64,000 nucleotides of DNA from Penicillium oxalicum (Eukaryota > Ascomycota > Eurotiomycetes > Eurotiales > Aspergillaceae), in assembly GCF_001723175.1 (NCBI RefSeq), contig NC_064651.1, positions 4,154,001 through 4,218,000 of the forward strand, read 5' to 3'. The number at the start of each line of letters is the position of its first letter. The stretch's first letter is position 1. The translations under genes and the position numbers were made by a program. Shown in pieces: positions 44,034 through 55,714 of the stretch. The notes under the pieces were generated by a model. It was not told the origin of the DNA, searched no databases, and saw only the letters and a list, made by a program, of their open reading frames with translations.

Positions 44034-44572
44034 GTCTTTGGGCGAGGAGGTGGTGGTGGCGTGGCTGTTCCATAATATTTTCCAGTCATGTATTATAGAG
44101 ACATTCTGTGTAACGATATGATCCTCCACTTATATATTCATTTTGATCTTCATGTTCCAGGGAGCCATATTCTGCTGTTTTCGAGTACGAAGGACTCGGT
44201 CAACAAGATCCTACTTGAACAATGGAAAATTGAGATCATCTGCTGCAACCTGCTAATACTTAGTTGCAACATCAATTAAGGTCTTCCACTTGCCCGACAA
44301 GAGCTCCTCCATCCACCATCACTGGAATAGGTGTGGACCCCCTCCAATCCTCGGTTTCCCCGCGGCGGGGATAGACCGCCCAACTTTTTATCCCCGAGCG
44401 CGCGCGTCATTTCAGCAAATCCCATTCATACAGCTCCATATTTTGTATTTTCCCCCTCACAACACAACACGCCCCCTCAAAAACGCACCACTCTACATCC
44501 CTACCACCATAAACCCACAAATCGACCATTTACTTTCCGACGCCTCACGCCCTTTCGAAAATCCGGCCCCCC
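44034..44572. other. Intergenic region: NTH1 3' end and helicase promoter
   Basis: About 540 bp. The last 150 bp are rich in C-runs and CAAC, typical of a fungal leader. An open plus frame from 44290 crosses this region but has no family resemblance before 44700. Confidence 0.45.
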
Positions 44573-47164
44573 ATGGCCCCCGCTCCAACCCCCATTTCCA
44601 TCTCCGCATTCGCCGAGACCCAGCTCCAGCTCTTGCTCCACGAGCACGAAGCAGAAGTCGCATCCTCTTCGCTCGCATCCACCGCGGCGTCTGTGTCCCC
44701 TCGACACGACGAACTCTCCAAGCAACAGGCTACGCGCTGACTGGTTTGGTGCTCTCGTCGTGCCGGACGGGTCTGGGCGGTCGTGCGGTGGGTGAATTCA
44801 CGCCTGATCCGGCAATTGCTTCGACAGGCGGGAAGACGTCGGACGGTGGTGGTGGGGATTCACGGACCTCGGACGGTCAGCCGCGATTGGGATCGCATGG
44901 AATTCGAGTGGGAGATGTTGTTCGCGTGAACGATGTGTCTGGTGGATCGGCGAAGAAAGCGGGTAAGGACAAGGAGAAGGGGAAAGATGGAGAGAAGGGT
45001 GGTCCGGAGGGGGTGGTGACCAGAGTGAGTGATAAGGCTATTTGGATAGCGTTTGGGCAGAGAGGTGGGGGTGGACGGTCCAAGGAGGAGGATGAGGCTA
45101 TTGAAGAGTTGTGGGGGAAGAAGCTTTGGGCGTGAGTGAGAGTCCAGACCGGGGAATTGGGCTGATAGGAGGGCGTGGTCAGTCTCGGATTATTGACTCC
45201 AGTCGTTTTTGTAGGATCAAGCTTGCGAATGATGTCACTTATAGACGGTAAGTTGGGAGATCAGTTGCTGGCCCTTTTTTTTTGTGTGTGTGTGTATGTG
45301 TGTGTCTAGATATTACGGGACCGGGACTAATCGATCGAATCAGAATGAGGCAGACGATGGACAAGATGGTCAAGATGACTGAAGCGGACCATTCACATTT
45401 TATGCGGGTTGCTTTCGGCCATACGACCCCTTTACAACCAGACTATGAAAGCGTTGGAGAAGTCGAATTCACTGACTCGTCTTTGAACGATTCGCAAAAG
45501 GATGCGATTCGATTCGCTCTGGCCGCCAAGGATATTGCTCTGATTCACGGTCCGCCAGGTACCGGCAAGACCCATACCCTCATTGAACTCATCATGCAGA
45601 TGATTCAGCGAAAAAAGAGAATCCTCGTGTGCGGGCCCTCGAATATATCGGTGGATAACATTGTCGAGCGTCTCGCTCCACGAAAAGTGCCCGTGGTCCG
45701 AATCGGCCATCCGGCTCGCCTTCTCCCCTCGGTGATGGAGCATTCTCTAGAAGTTCTCACCCAAACTTCGGACGCGGCTAGTATTGTCAAAGACGTTCGA
45801 AAAGAGATGGATGAAAAGCAATCAAGTATTCGGAAGACAAGGACGGGGCGCGAACGTCGGGCTATCTACGATGATCTGAAGCTGCTACGGAAGGAATATC
45901 GCGAGCGCGAATCCAAGTGCGTCGAGAATCTCGTGCGTGAGAGCAGCGTGGTCGTGGCAACCCTTCACGGTGCCGGAGGTCATCAATTGAAGAATCAGAA
46001 ATTCGACGTCGTGATCATCGATGAGGCCAGTCAAGCTCTTGAGGCGCAGTGCTGGATCTCCCTGCTATCCGCAGACAAGGTAGTCCTCGCGGGCGACCAC
46101 TTGCAGTTGCCTCCGACGGTCAAATCCGCCAAGGTGAATGCCAGAGAACAAGACAATAAAGCCTTGGGGAAGGGGGATCCGGCAAATGTTGACCACAAAG
46201 AGATCCTACGTGGGGCCTCGCTGGAGCGGACCCTCTTCGATCGCCTGTTGGCGCTACACGGGCCGGGGATCAAGCGGATGCTGACGACTCAATATCGAAT
46301 GCACGAAATGATCATGCGCTTTCCTTCGGATGAACTCTACGAGGCTAAGCTAATCGCCGCTGATGCGGTCAAGGATCGATTGCTGGCAGACCTTCCGTAC
46401 GAAATCCAAGACACCGATGATACCCAGGAGCCACTCGTCTTCTGGGACACACAGGGTGGTGATTTTCCGGAAAAGACAGAGGACAGTGATGTTGGGAAGA
46501 AAGAGGCTTTACTGGGAGATAGTAAAAGCAACGAGATGGAAGCACTGGTGGTTGCCCGCCATGTGGACACGTTGATCACTGCGGGGGTTCGCGCGGAGGA
46601 CATTGCCGTGATCACGCCTTACAATGGCCAACTGGCCCTTCTATCACAGATGCTGCGCGAAAAATACCCCGGTCTGGAACTGGGTAGCGTTGACGGCTTC
46701 CAAGGTCGCGAGAAGGAAGCTGTGGTCGTGAGTCTCGTGCGGAGTAACCCAGAGCACGAGGTCGGGTTTCTGGGCGAGAAACGTCGGTTGAACGGTGAGT
46801 CCATGCGGTGCTGGGGAACCCCCTCACTCTGTTGCGATCTTTCATTCCTATTGGCAGCGGCAACCTATTTTGGTCAATCGCGGTTTGAGATAGATGAACA
46901 CGGCTAACGGAGGCCCCCGGAGGGCCACCCTACTACCTAGTGGCCATGACACGCCCCAGACGCCATCTTTGTATCTGTGGAGACTCGGAGACCATCAGTC
47001 GGTAAGTGGGCGCGTTGTCTGTGCGCTTCTTGATAAAAAGCTTCGCCGCTGACCCTGTTGGATCATCTGCACATTGTAGGGGCAGTGATTTCCTCTGTCA
47101 TTGGATGGCATACCTGGAGGAACATGCGGATCTGCGATATCCTGACGCCGGCGATCTTCTGTGA
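44573..47164 (+). CDS. HCS1: SF1B DNA helicase of the HCS1 / SMUBP2 (Upf1-like) family, apparently frameshifted
   Basis: Exons 44573-45131, 45215-45247, 45344-46794, 46941-47001 and 47080-47164. The N-terminus reads MAPAPTPISISAFAETQLQL and ends in a frame that stops just after 44730. The conserved continuation (ATGYALTGLVLSSCRTGLGG) is in another frame. Two surplus bases, or one missing, near 44700-44712 would join them, giving about 728 aa against 683 for yeast Hcs1. Downstream all is intact: LIHGPPGTGKTHTL (Walker A), VVIIDEASQALEAQ (motif II), LAGDHLQLPPTV, TQYRMHEMIM, SVDGFQGREKEAVVVSLVR and MTRPRRHLCVCGD (motif VI), ending DAGDLL. DNA helicase A unwinds 5'-3' and associates with polymerase alpha in yeast. 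A TG-dinucleotide run sits in the second intron. Confidence 0.88.
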
Positions 47165-50100
47165 GAGGAGACCATCCTACCCGTAGACAAAGTAGGGCAA
47201 TACCCAGCAGAGCTCCAGCTCCATGACATGCCCCGCTTCGAGTGTCACTGATTGTGTCCGTAGGGCACTCGGATCTTTGCGAAGCGGATCCTGTCCTGAA
47301 TTTGAGACGCGGCGATGAGGTCCCTGCAGCTTTTCGGAGGGGCTGATGGGCGGGTTTTGCACGACATTCTGCGGCAGATCTGAGACCGCCTCGTCCCGTG
47401 CGCGGTTTCCACCAACCCCATTTGTACCGTAGTTTCTGCGCTCGTGCGCATTGAAGCCAGTAGCCCAACTCCAAAGTATACAGCCATTGACCACCGAGGC
47501 CGCAGTGCTTGAGGTTAGATCTCACAGCCAAAGTGGAGTGTCCTTGGATGCGCGCTATTCGAGCGAGATACTCCAGTTAGCCTGAACGGGCAGACGCGAT
47601 GAGGGGGGGGCCGGCCATGTTCCGCAGCTCATTTTTGTGCCGAGCTTCCATTTTGGTCGATAGCCCGACGGCATCAGGGTCCATCCGTGACGAAGGGTCT
47701 GGGTGAATAAGCAAGCCGGCGCCTGTACCTGTCGATCACCCGTTTTTGTTGACAAGGTGACGGAGGTTTAGAGATGACGGGATCAGTGCCCAGCAGGACT
47801 TGTCCAGCCAATGTAACGAACGTGGGCAGAGTCAGAGCCAGACACATGGCGGACAGGCGGCGCTTGCCAGTGAAGATGATGATACCCTGACCCTCTGGGG
47901 CCAACGCACCGCAGGACTCTTCCACGGTCACACAAAGTCTATTGTTTCTCATTCAGGCTTGAGCACAGACGCGTCTGAACGCAAATTCCCCGGGGGACTT
48001 GGGACCCTTCTGGGAATTGCGCAGCGTCACGTACCCGTGCTGCCATGTCATGCAGTACAGCGCTGGCATGGGTGTTTCAGGAACCCAAATCGAGAGGGCA
48101 TCCCCGCAAGATGAGAGAAGCTTCACGCTTGGCGCTTGAAATTTTGAGAACCGACCGCACAAAAAGGGTGGTTCTCGGCACGGACTGTGATCTTATCTTC
48201 GGATCCCACAGGGGCCTCATACTAACTGTGCAGGTTTCCGTGGTGTTGTATAGATGACCGTCGGATCAACACTCGAGCATTGTGATCCACGAGGCGGGCG
48301 AGCGATGAGGAGTAGCCCTGACACGACTCACGCCCACAGGGGAGACCTTCCTGGGACGAGGAATTCTCTATCGTTATCAATTCCCCTTTGCACACGGAAT
48401 GACGCGGGACGTGGAGCGGCTGGGGGCATTTTCTGGAAAAAAACGCCTGGAATTAGAAGCAATTTGAAACGGCCACTCCTTTTCGGTCGCGACTCCACTG
48501 AGGTCTCGGCTCGTGGACCTCCAGCTGGGTTCTCTCCGAACGGCACGGCCCAAGGCTCACGACTCGGGTCCTGCCCCCTTCCAGTTGGGTTGGCGAATCA
48601 ACAAGTGCGGGTGGATGGGCACCACCGGTGGAGCGACCATGATTTGACCGAACCCCTGAACTAGTGCGGGAATCCTTCGATCCTCGTCGACGCTGGACAA
48701 GCTCCTCGGCGGCTTCCACGATCCTTGCATCCCTTCGGAGGGACATCCCAGTACACCGTCTCATTCAATGGGGCAGCGCTACTTGGCGGGAGGACTGCTG
48801 GAACGTAACGGGACCTGCGGTAGTGCGCGGCAGAGTCCTGCTGGACCACGTCAGCAGACTCGGTCTTGTACACAGTGTGCATGCTGCCATGAGTATCGAC
48901 TTTCCAATACATCCTCGTGTGAGAGTTTCCATTCACGCAGACTGAATGCGACTCTCGGTTTTTCCCGGAGAAATTACGGCTCTTCTCAGTCGCTCATCGC
49001 TGTTGCCAGCCCTATGGGCAGGCCTATTGAGGTCTTGTCCGTACGGGGGAGACAAGGTTAGAATTGGTGGCGGCCCGGCTAGGATCCTTTTCCCTGGAGG
49101 GTTCCGGGACTAAGCTTGACCCGTGGCTCCTCTTATCTTGCATTCAGGGTCTTTACGCTGTTCTTCTTCGTTCCATCCTGTCGTAGTCCCTTGATGAGGG
49201 CATTGCGTGCCGCTTCCTCTACTAGATCTACTGCCACACTGGTTCAGTTGTTGACCGTATCTGCATCGGCATCCGGGCTCATGGAATCCAACACATCTAT
49301 GGAGTATACACAGACGAAGGGTCCATGACTCCATACACCGGTACCGGCCCAGTTGGGGGTCAGAAATACCGGCAGCACTTCGCCGCGTATCCCGCACCGC
49401 CCAGGCATCTCACGATGTGGTGGGTCAGGATGACCCACGGTGAGCTGCGACTCCCGAGTCATGACGAGATCGTCGATTCAACCCTCCTGTTCCGCAGGTT
49501 TCCCCGTCCGTAATCTGGAACGACTCGTTGATGCAAGTTCGGGCCATGTCTCCTTGCGTATTGCACCTCCATCGTGGAAGTTGCTTGCACTGGTCCATGT
49601 ATTCCTCCTCCTGAGCCCCATCTCCCACTGATTCTTGGTATCAGGTCCGCGTTCGTTCTCATTAATTGGTGAACACGCAAGAATGGTCTTTTTTGCGACT
49701 CGGCTGTGGCGGCCCTAAAAAGCAGACTGAAGAAGCAACCCGATCGAAGTAAGAATAAACCTTCCTCCCTCCTAGAAAGACAAAAAAAAAGATAATCCCG
49801 ACCGAGCAACCAATCTGGAGATAATGAGAATCCCTGAGTAATTCTCGGAATTGGTCTTAGTCTGGAGCTCTCGCTAGTCATGGGAAAGTGGACATCTCCA
49901 CCTGATTGCTGGCCGCAAAGAAAAGCACCGTCGGCTAATGAACTGATCTTCAGCAGGTCAGCCAGGATGCGCGCGCATGGTCATGATCCCGCGCTCCTGT
50001 TGTGTAGTTGCTCGGCGTGAGCTGTGAGTCTGGAACAGAAACTAGGGGGTTGGACCAGCTGCACTGGAGCCGGAAGCTCTGCCGTCCGACAACCGCAAAT

Positions 50101-51113
50101 CACGATAGAAATGCACAATATTTGAGAGATGGTGGATGTGGTGTGACTCTGATTTGTATTTCACGGCACTAGCTGGGACCAGCCAGGCTCCACACAGTCC
50201 CGCCCAGAATCAGCGATGCCTTACTGGCGACGTACTCCCCGGAGTCACCTGCGAAGCCCTCCAGGGCGACACTCCGAAACGGATCTCCACCTCTCCAAAA
50301 AAGCTGCACGAGATTCCCCTCCCTTTTCATCCTCCCCTCACGCTCTTTTGGCAGGTCTGCTGTCTCTTCGTTTTCTCCTTTTCTTTCTGCCCGGAGCTAT
50401 ACATTCCCATTCGTGCTCTTTTTTTTTGGACTTTCCCTTTTCCTCTTGTTCCTTGATCACTCGACGGTCTCTGTCTTCACTCACCGTCTTTCTTTTTCGT
50501 AAAACATTCACTTCATCAGCCGGGACTACTGTTGCGCACTTGTCGCACGTTTGCCAGTTCCGTTTGCACGGTGTCCAGGCGTGCAAACGCCATCCTGTCG
50601 TTACCATCTCCCCAGTCTCTCGTTGTCTGATGATGATGTGTCACCTCGATTTAGACTCGGTCAGCGCTACTCATCTCGTTCGTTTGCAGGGCCACTCCGT
50701 CGGGAGACTGACTCTCTCTCTCTCTCTGCTGGACAGCTCTCTATCTTCCATCCACGACTTTGATTTGAAACCCATTGGCTTCTTGATTAGCCTCGACCAG
50801 AACAATCCCGCTGTGCGGTTCCGACTATAACTCCCCTTGTATCGTCACACCCTCGAGTACTTGGACCAGACTTATCCGGGAGCCTTGAACTATCATTTCT
50901 CCACATTCGCTTCTCCGATCTAGCATTGAGTGTACCTTGAAACTCTGCTTCGACACTTTCCTCATTCCGCAACATTTACCCCCTTTCGGCCGGAACGAGT
51001 CGGTTATTGTAATGAACATCACATATCTTCCCCCAGTTTAAACAGTTTCGGCCATCACCTGCTCCTGCCCGGAACAATTCTTGATCGTCTCCGAGGATTC
51101 CCTTCGCCCCAGA
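47165..51113. other. 3.9 kb gene-poor region
   Basis: No coding region could be supported on either strand. Open frames of 60-200 codons overlap without motifs. The last 900 bp are strongly CT-rich (TCTCTC, CTTTTTCT), as expected for a long 5' UTR and promoter of the 51114 gene. No terminal repeats or tRNA-like structure were seen. Confidence 0.45.
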
Positions 51114-52790
51114 ATGTCCCGGACTCCCCCTCGCTCTATCAACAGTGCCGGCAGCGAGTCAAACTACAGTACAAGATTACCATCACTTTCTCCTCCGGGC
51201 GAGCACTCGGCATCCCCTTCTCCGGCGTTCTCACTCGATGTGAATCCGTTCGATACAGCACTCCCACCTATCCAATCATCACAGGCCCCCATCACGCACC
51301 GCCGGACGGGAAGTACCCTGAAAACAGTCATGCGCAAAATCTTCAATCGGAAGAGGCAAAGCCAGACGGACGGGGTGGAAGGAACTCCCGGCGAGACTCG
51401 TTTTCCCCCCTCGATCAGATTGCCCGAGCCCATCGTGGGCAAATCCTTTTTGGCGGCACCGTCTCCCCCGCCATCCAAATGCAGCAGTCCGTTATCAGAG
51501 GCCAACCTGCAAATTGCCACCAGCAGCTGTCTCTCCCCCACCAGTCTCGGGAGCAGCTCCCTCGTTCCCGCGGGCTTAGCCCCACGCCCGCGCCGGGCCA
51601 CCTTACCCAGCGTGATCTTCTCGGAGGATGAGGAGTCTCGCTACGGCGTGATGTCTGCCGTATCGGATCCACAAGAGGACCAGTCGACTATCTCGGGACG
51701 GAAAAGCCATCAGCGCACGCTGAAAACCCGACGGCGGTCGCGGAGCATCGATTCCTCCCACCCCCTGCCTCGTGACCCGCAGAAGCCCTCTCCCTCGTGG
51801 GCGTCACGGACTACATCCTTTCCTCAAATGACGCCAGCTTCAAACTCCCGTTCTCCCAGAGAAGAGAATTCCGCAGACGATCAACATATCCGTCGCCCCT
51901 CCACCGGCACCACCGTCACCAGTCAGACGAGAACTTCCGACGGTCCATCGTCCCCTGGACCCGACATGCGTCCAGATCGTGTCAGCCTTCTCCCCGACAT
52001 GGCGAACCTCGTGCGAGCGATGCAACAGGATGATAGCCTCACTGTTGAACAGCGGCTGAACACAATCGAGGTGAAAATGATTGACCTTGAGTTTGCCATA
52101 GCACGTATGCAATCTTCCTCGGCGTCTTCGACCCCAGTGGTCGACCGATCCCCCGGCCGAGACGGCGAACGGAGCTCGGCTCGCCGCAAACAAAATTCGT
52201 TTCCACAAGTCCGGAACAAGGCGTCACACTCGAGCACCAGTGACCGTGACGAGCAAACTCCTCAAAAGACGAGACCCCCGGGTCCGGATCACCGGCCCAG
52301 CAGCACCAGTACGGTTCGTGCAGCCACGGACAAAACCTTGCCGCCCCGCCCCAACGGATCTGCCACGGCCCCTGGCGATTTCAGTGGCATTTCGATCGAA
52401 CAGTACAGCGCTCTGGTCACCTTGCTCCGCCGTGAGCAGACCGCCCGTCGAAACCTAGAGGGCCAGGTGTTGAATCTCAAGAAGGAGATTCGTCAGATGC
52501 AACGCGCAGCATTGCAGTCAATGGAGCTGGGAGGCACCATGTATCCCATCCAAAAGGTCGACTCGCAGGAGTTTCTTCGGTTCCGACGCGCGCTCGATGG
52601 ATCAGAATGCGATTCTCCCGGACATTTTCAAGACGACAAAATTATGAACAACGCCTTTGAGACGGAGTCGGACTATGATCCATATGGCCCACCGAAATGG
52701 GAGCGGGAAAGGGATCGAGACAAGGGCAGGGGCCCGGAACTGAAACTTGGACCGCCCGGGAAGCGTCTTGTCACGACGGCAATGATTTGA
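51114..52790 (+). CDS. Uncharacterised Ser/Pro-rich protein with a C-terminal coiled coil
   Basis: Single exon, 558 aa, started at Met 51114 (MSRTPPRSINSAGSES). An in-frame Met 33 bases upstream is possible. The first 320 residues are Ser/Pro/Arg-rich and probably disordered, with a basic patch at 69-82 (LKTVMRKIFNRKRQ) and several R-x-x-S/SP phosphosite-like motifs. A conserved-looking helix (ANLVRAMQQDDSLTVEQRLN, then IEVKMIDLEFAIARMQ) and a second coiled coil (VTLLRREQTARRNLEGQVLN) lie in the C-terminal half. The end is charged (WERERDRDKGRG). I do not recognise the family. The composition suggests a cytoskeletal, polarity or signalling scaffold, which is only inference. Confidence 0.8.
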   Translation: MSRTPPRSINSAGSESNYSTRLPSLSPPGEHSASPSPAFSLDVNPFDTALPPIQSSQAPITHRRTGSTLKTVMRKIFNRKRQSQTDGVEGTPGETRFPPSIRLPEPIVGKSFLAAPSPPPSKCSSPLSEANLQIATSSCLSPTSLGSSSLVPAGLAPRPRRATLPSVIFSEDEESRYGVMSAVSDPQEDQSTISGRKSHQRTLKTRRRSRSIDSSHPLPRDPQKPSPSWASRTTSFPQMTPASNSRSPREENSADDQHIRRPSTGTTVTSQTRTSDGPSSPGPDMRPDRVSLLPDMANLVRAMQQDDSLTVEQRLNTIEVKMIDLEFAIARMQSSSASSTPVVDRSPGRDGERSSARRKQNSFPQVRNKASHSSTSDRDEQTPQKTRPPGPDHRPSSTSTVRAATDKTLPPRPNGSATAPGDFSGISIEQYSALVTLLRREQTARRNLEGQVLNLKKEIRQMQRAALQSMELGGTMYPIQKVDSQEFLRFRRALDGSECDSPGHFQDDKIMNNAFETESDYDPYGPPKWERERDRDKGRGPELKLGPPGKRLVTTAMI

Positions 52791-53816
52791 AGTCAACGTG
52801 AGACCTGGTGTTCTTCTGTTTTCTTTTTCTTTGTGTTTTGGCGTCTCGCTTGATATCCTTTGCCCGTTTCTCTTTTTTCTTTCCAATTCCCAAAGTGCAG
52901 GTCTCTGCAGAGCATTGAACCCAATTTCTAAGACTAGATCGATATGGAGGCAGCTTTCTCATACAAGCTCTTTTGATGTTTTGTTTGAGCGAATTGAGCG
53001 GATAAGATTCCCCTGTAATACGTGATGATACTGCATCCATGGCCGAGCTAGTTTTGTGCATACCTTGAAAGCTAGAAGAAACCCGAGTAATGCGTTTCAA
53101 GTCGATTTCTACTACAGAGGCCATGTTATACTTTGCAGTGCATATATGGACCTACTGCCGAGCATTCGAGGGTGACCGCGAAAAAATAAAATACTTAAAG
53201 GTAGAGATGTCCCAACCTAACACTGTAAATACTTCGTGGGCATGGCGGGTGGTTTCATTCCATATGGATGCTAATCGAGCCTCCCGTGAAGCGCGCTGAT
53301 GCATGCGAGGTCAGAATGTAACGAACGGGGACTTGAATGTTTGACCACGTGTCTCTTGCTTTCTCTCTTCTTTTGTCTTTGTTGAATTGACAGCCATCGT
53401 GACAATTGTTTTTCTTTTCTCTCTCCGACCAAAAGACGGTCTAGTTCTCCACTCCAACTGTGTGGAGCCGATGACTTGGGCCAGGCTGCAGTGCTGGGGC
53501 TCTGCCTAATTTTTCTGTTTCTTGGCGAGCTTAGAGGATGCCAGGAGAAGCTTGGGGCGCGCACGGCCCGCTAGCTACAGGCGTCTATACTGTGCCCGAG
53601 TCCAGTAGTCTTTGTGTACTGGGAATGAAGACCGTCTGCTGCCTGATCAAGTGAGAGAAGGTCAGAAGTAGTGGGTGACCGTGTGAGAGCTGTAATGTGA
53701 TTTTTGAAGGGTCTGTCGAGAAGGTGTGATTTAAGAACAGGTTCTGTTTCTGATTTCTCTCCGCTGATCTCTCGTCTTTCATCTTAAGCACGACACCTTT
53801 ATCTCGTAATCACGAC
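52791..53816. other. Intergenic region
   Basis: About 1 kb: 3' UTR of the scaffold-like gene, then the promoter of the next gene. No supported feature was seen. Confidence 0.45.
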
Positions 53817-55043
53817 ATGACAATTCCTGCTTCCCCCACAGTGTCCGAGTCAAACTCTGATTCAGCTTCATGCCAAGTCAGTGGCGAGGATGCAAGAGAT
53901 AGAGACCCAGCAGATGAAGCCATGCGCCAAGCCATTGATCGATTCCGTGTCAAGATGGCCACTGCCAATGAGAATTTTCTCAAGGACCGAATCGATGAGA
54001 TCGAGCGCAAAGGTCTAGCCACAGAGCAAGAAAAGTTCAAATATCTTGTCCACCATTATAGATACCCTAACATCGCTTGGGAGGATGCGAATACCTCACC
54101 ACGACAGGGCTCTGTGCTGATTCCGGCAAATACTCTTTTCAAAGACCTCGACATCTCGACAATCGAAAAAGGTCTCGGGATTGACGAGGCCATCGACGGG
54201 GTCTTGCTCCCACCTCTTCTACAGACAAAGCAGAGGCAGCAGGTCTTTCTGGACACATTGCAGCGATTGTGCCAGTTTCAATCCGATAATCATGACAACT
54301 GTTTCAACCCGAATTGTCGAGAGCATGAGGAGGAGGAATCGATCATCATTCCTCCCTGTACCGAGCTCGCCTTGTTCTTGACGCATGCACGTGGTGTTGT
54401 GGACAATGACTATCGCTTTTCCTATATTCCACACTTCATTCCTGGCGACTGGTACGTTCGCGTGAGCGACGGCTCTCAGGATCCAGACGAGGAAGCCAGA
54501 TGTCTTCGCGACAATCTGGAGGAATACCTGAAAGAGCAGTATTTGTGCCACCCTGTGAAGCACGACGTGGAAGCATTTCAATACCTCGCAAACGTCTTGG
54601 CGCCCGATGACCTGGAAATCAGAGCCGGCTTTGCGACTGGCGTCTCATACCGAGCAGAAGCGGGGCATGAAATGTGGTGCAGTGGATATGTCTACTGTCG
54701 GAAAGACGTGAATTATCTACCGCACCCAGAGGAAGACCAGTCGATTCCAGACGCTGCCAATATCACAGAGTGGGGATGGCGAGTGATCATCTACAGCGCT
54801 GACCTGATGCTGGCAAACCCTCCTGCTCCTGCCGCACCCGTGATCAATGGCCGCAAAGCGCGCTGGGACTCTATTCCGGAATTCCTGGATTGGTACGCGA
54901 GCTGGCAGGATGACTTGGATGAGCGGAAGGTGCGAACCTTTCGACGATTTAATGAAGATCATCACATTGACTGCGACTCGAACTGCGGATCCGACGATTG
55001 CTACTGGACAGGCACCGACAGCCCATTGAATGACTTTTACTAA
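53817..55043 (+). CDS. Uncharacterised 408-aa protein with Cys/His-rich patches
   Basis: Single-exon ORF with a normal start context (ACGACATGACAATTCC) and a conserved-protein look: balanced composition, many Trp and Tyr, no low-complexity runs. An acidic N-terminal helix-rich region (AMRQAIDRFRVKMATANENF) precedes a central part with C162-x4-C167-x2-H170 (NCFNPNCREH). The C-terminus carries EDHHIDCDSNCGSDDCYW; such Cys/His groups could bind metal. There is no signal peptide or membrane segment, so it is probably cytosolic or nuclear. The middle section (FIPGDWYVRVSDGSQDPDEE, AGFATGVSYRAEAGHEMWCS) resembles nothing I can name. No neighbour suggests a role. Confidence 0.75.
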   Translation: MTIPASPTVSESNSDSASCQVSGEDARDRDPADEAMRQAIDRFRVKMATANENFLKDRIDEIERKGLATEQEKFKYLVHHYRYPNIAWEDANTSPRQGSVLIPANTLFKDLDISTIEKGLGIDEAIDGVLLPPLLQTKQRQQVFLDTLQRLCQFQSDNHDNCFNPNCREHEEEESIIIPPCTELALFLTHARGVVDNDYRFSYIPHFIPGDWYVRVSDGSQDPDEEARCLRDNLEEYLKEQYLCHPVKHDVEAFQYLANVLAPDDLEIRAGFATGVSYRAEAGHEMWCSGYVYCRKDVNYLPHPEEDQSIPDAANITEWGWRVIIYSADLMLANPPAPAAPVINGRKARWDSIPEFLDWYASWQDDLDERKVRTFRRFNEDHHIDCDSNCGSDDCYWTGTDSPLNDFY

Positions 55044-55714
55044 ACAGACAGATTGTCAAACTTTCGAGGCGAATGTGTTGACTTTGATAGTGTAAATAAT
55101 GGACAGAGAGAAACAACCGAGTCAAGGGACAGCCAGCGGGTAGTCACCTGGCGTTATGTCATGCTCTCCTGCTCCTCTGAGCTCCCACCATGTCCGTCGG
55201 TGAAGGTCCTTTTGATCATTATCACCTACCTAATGTTACCCATCTCTGAATCTCCGTTTTATTATTCTCTGAGATACTGACGTGTCCACGGGTGCTTGAG
55301 GTTATGCTTTTTTTTTCTCCCCGAGCTTTCACACGGCGTGACATATCCTGGACTTCATACAGCCAGCCTCGTTCATGCAGACTCCACCGGTTTGCTCGGC
55401 TAGCCATTGAAGTCTCGTGCATGACCGATGCATCGTACTTTGGCACCGATTCAACTCTGCCCCTCGCACCAGCAGCATTCTACGATGATTGGACTGACGC
55501 ATGTCATATCACAGCGGGACTACGCTTCAGCAAGCTGCCTCGTGCGGAGAGGGGCAATACTCCGCTTAGGAAAGGAATTGTGTCCCTCCAGTCGTACAAT
55601 CTCCATTTAGAATTGGAAAAAAACAAAGTCCTACTGGAACCTCCCCCCTAGCCTCATCTTGCGCAACGGGCCTGAGTACAACCTTGCGTATCCAACCAAC
55701 TACTGATCCTCCCT
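55044..55714. other. Intergenic region upstream of the FAD monooxygenase
   Basis: 3' UTR of the previous gene and promoter of the monooxygenase. A 119-codon plus frame at 55292-55651 has no motif and was not called. Confidence 0.4.
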
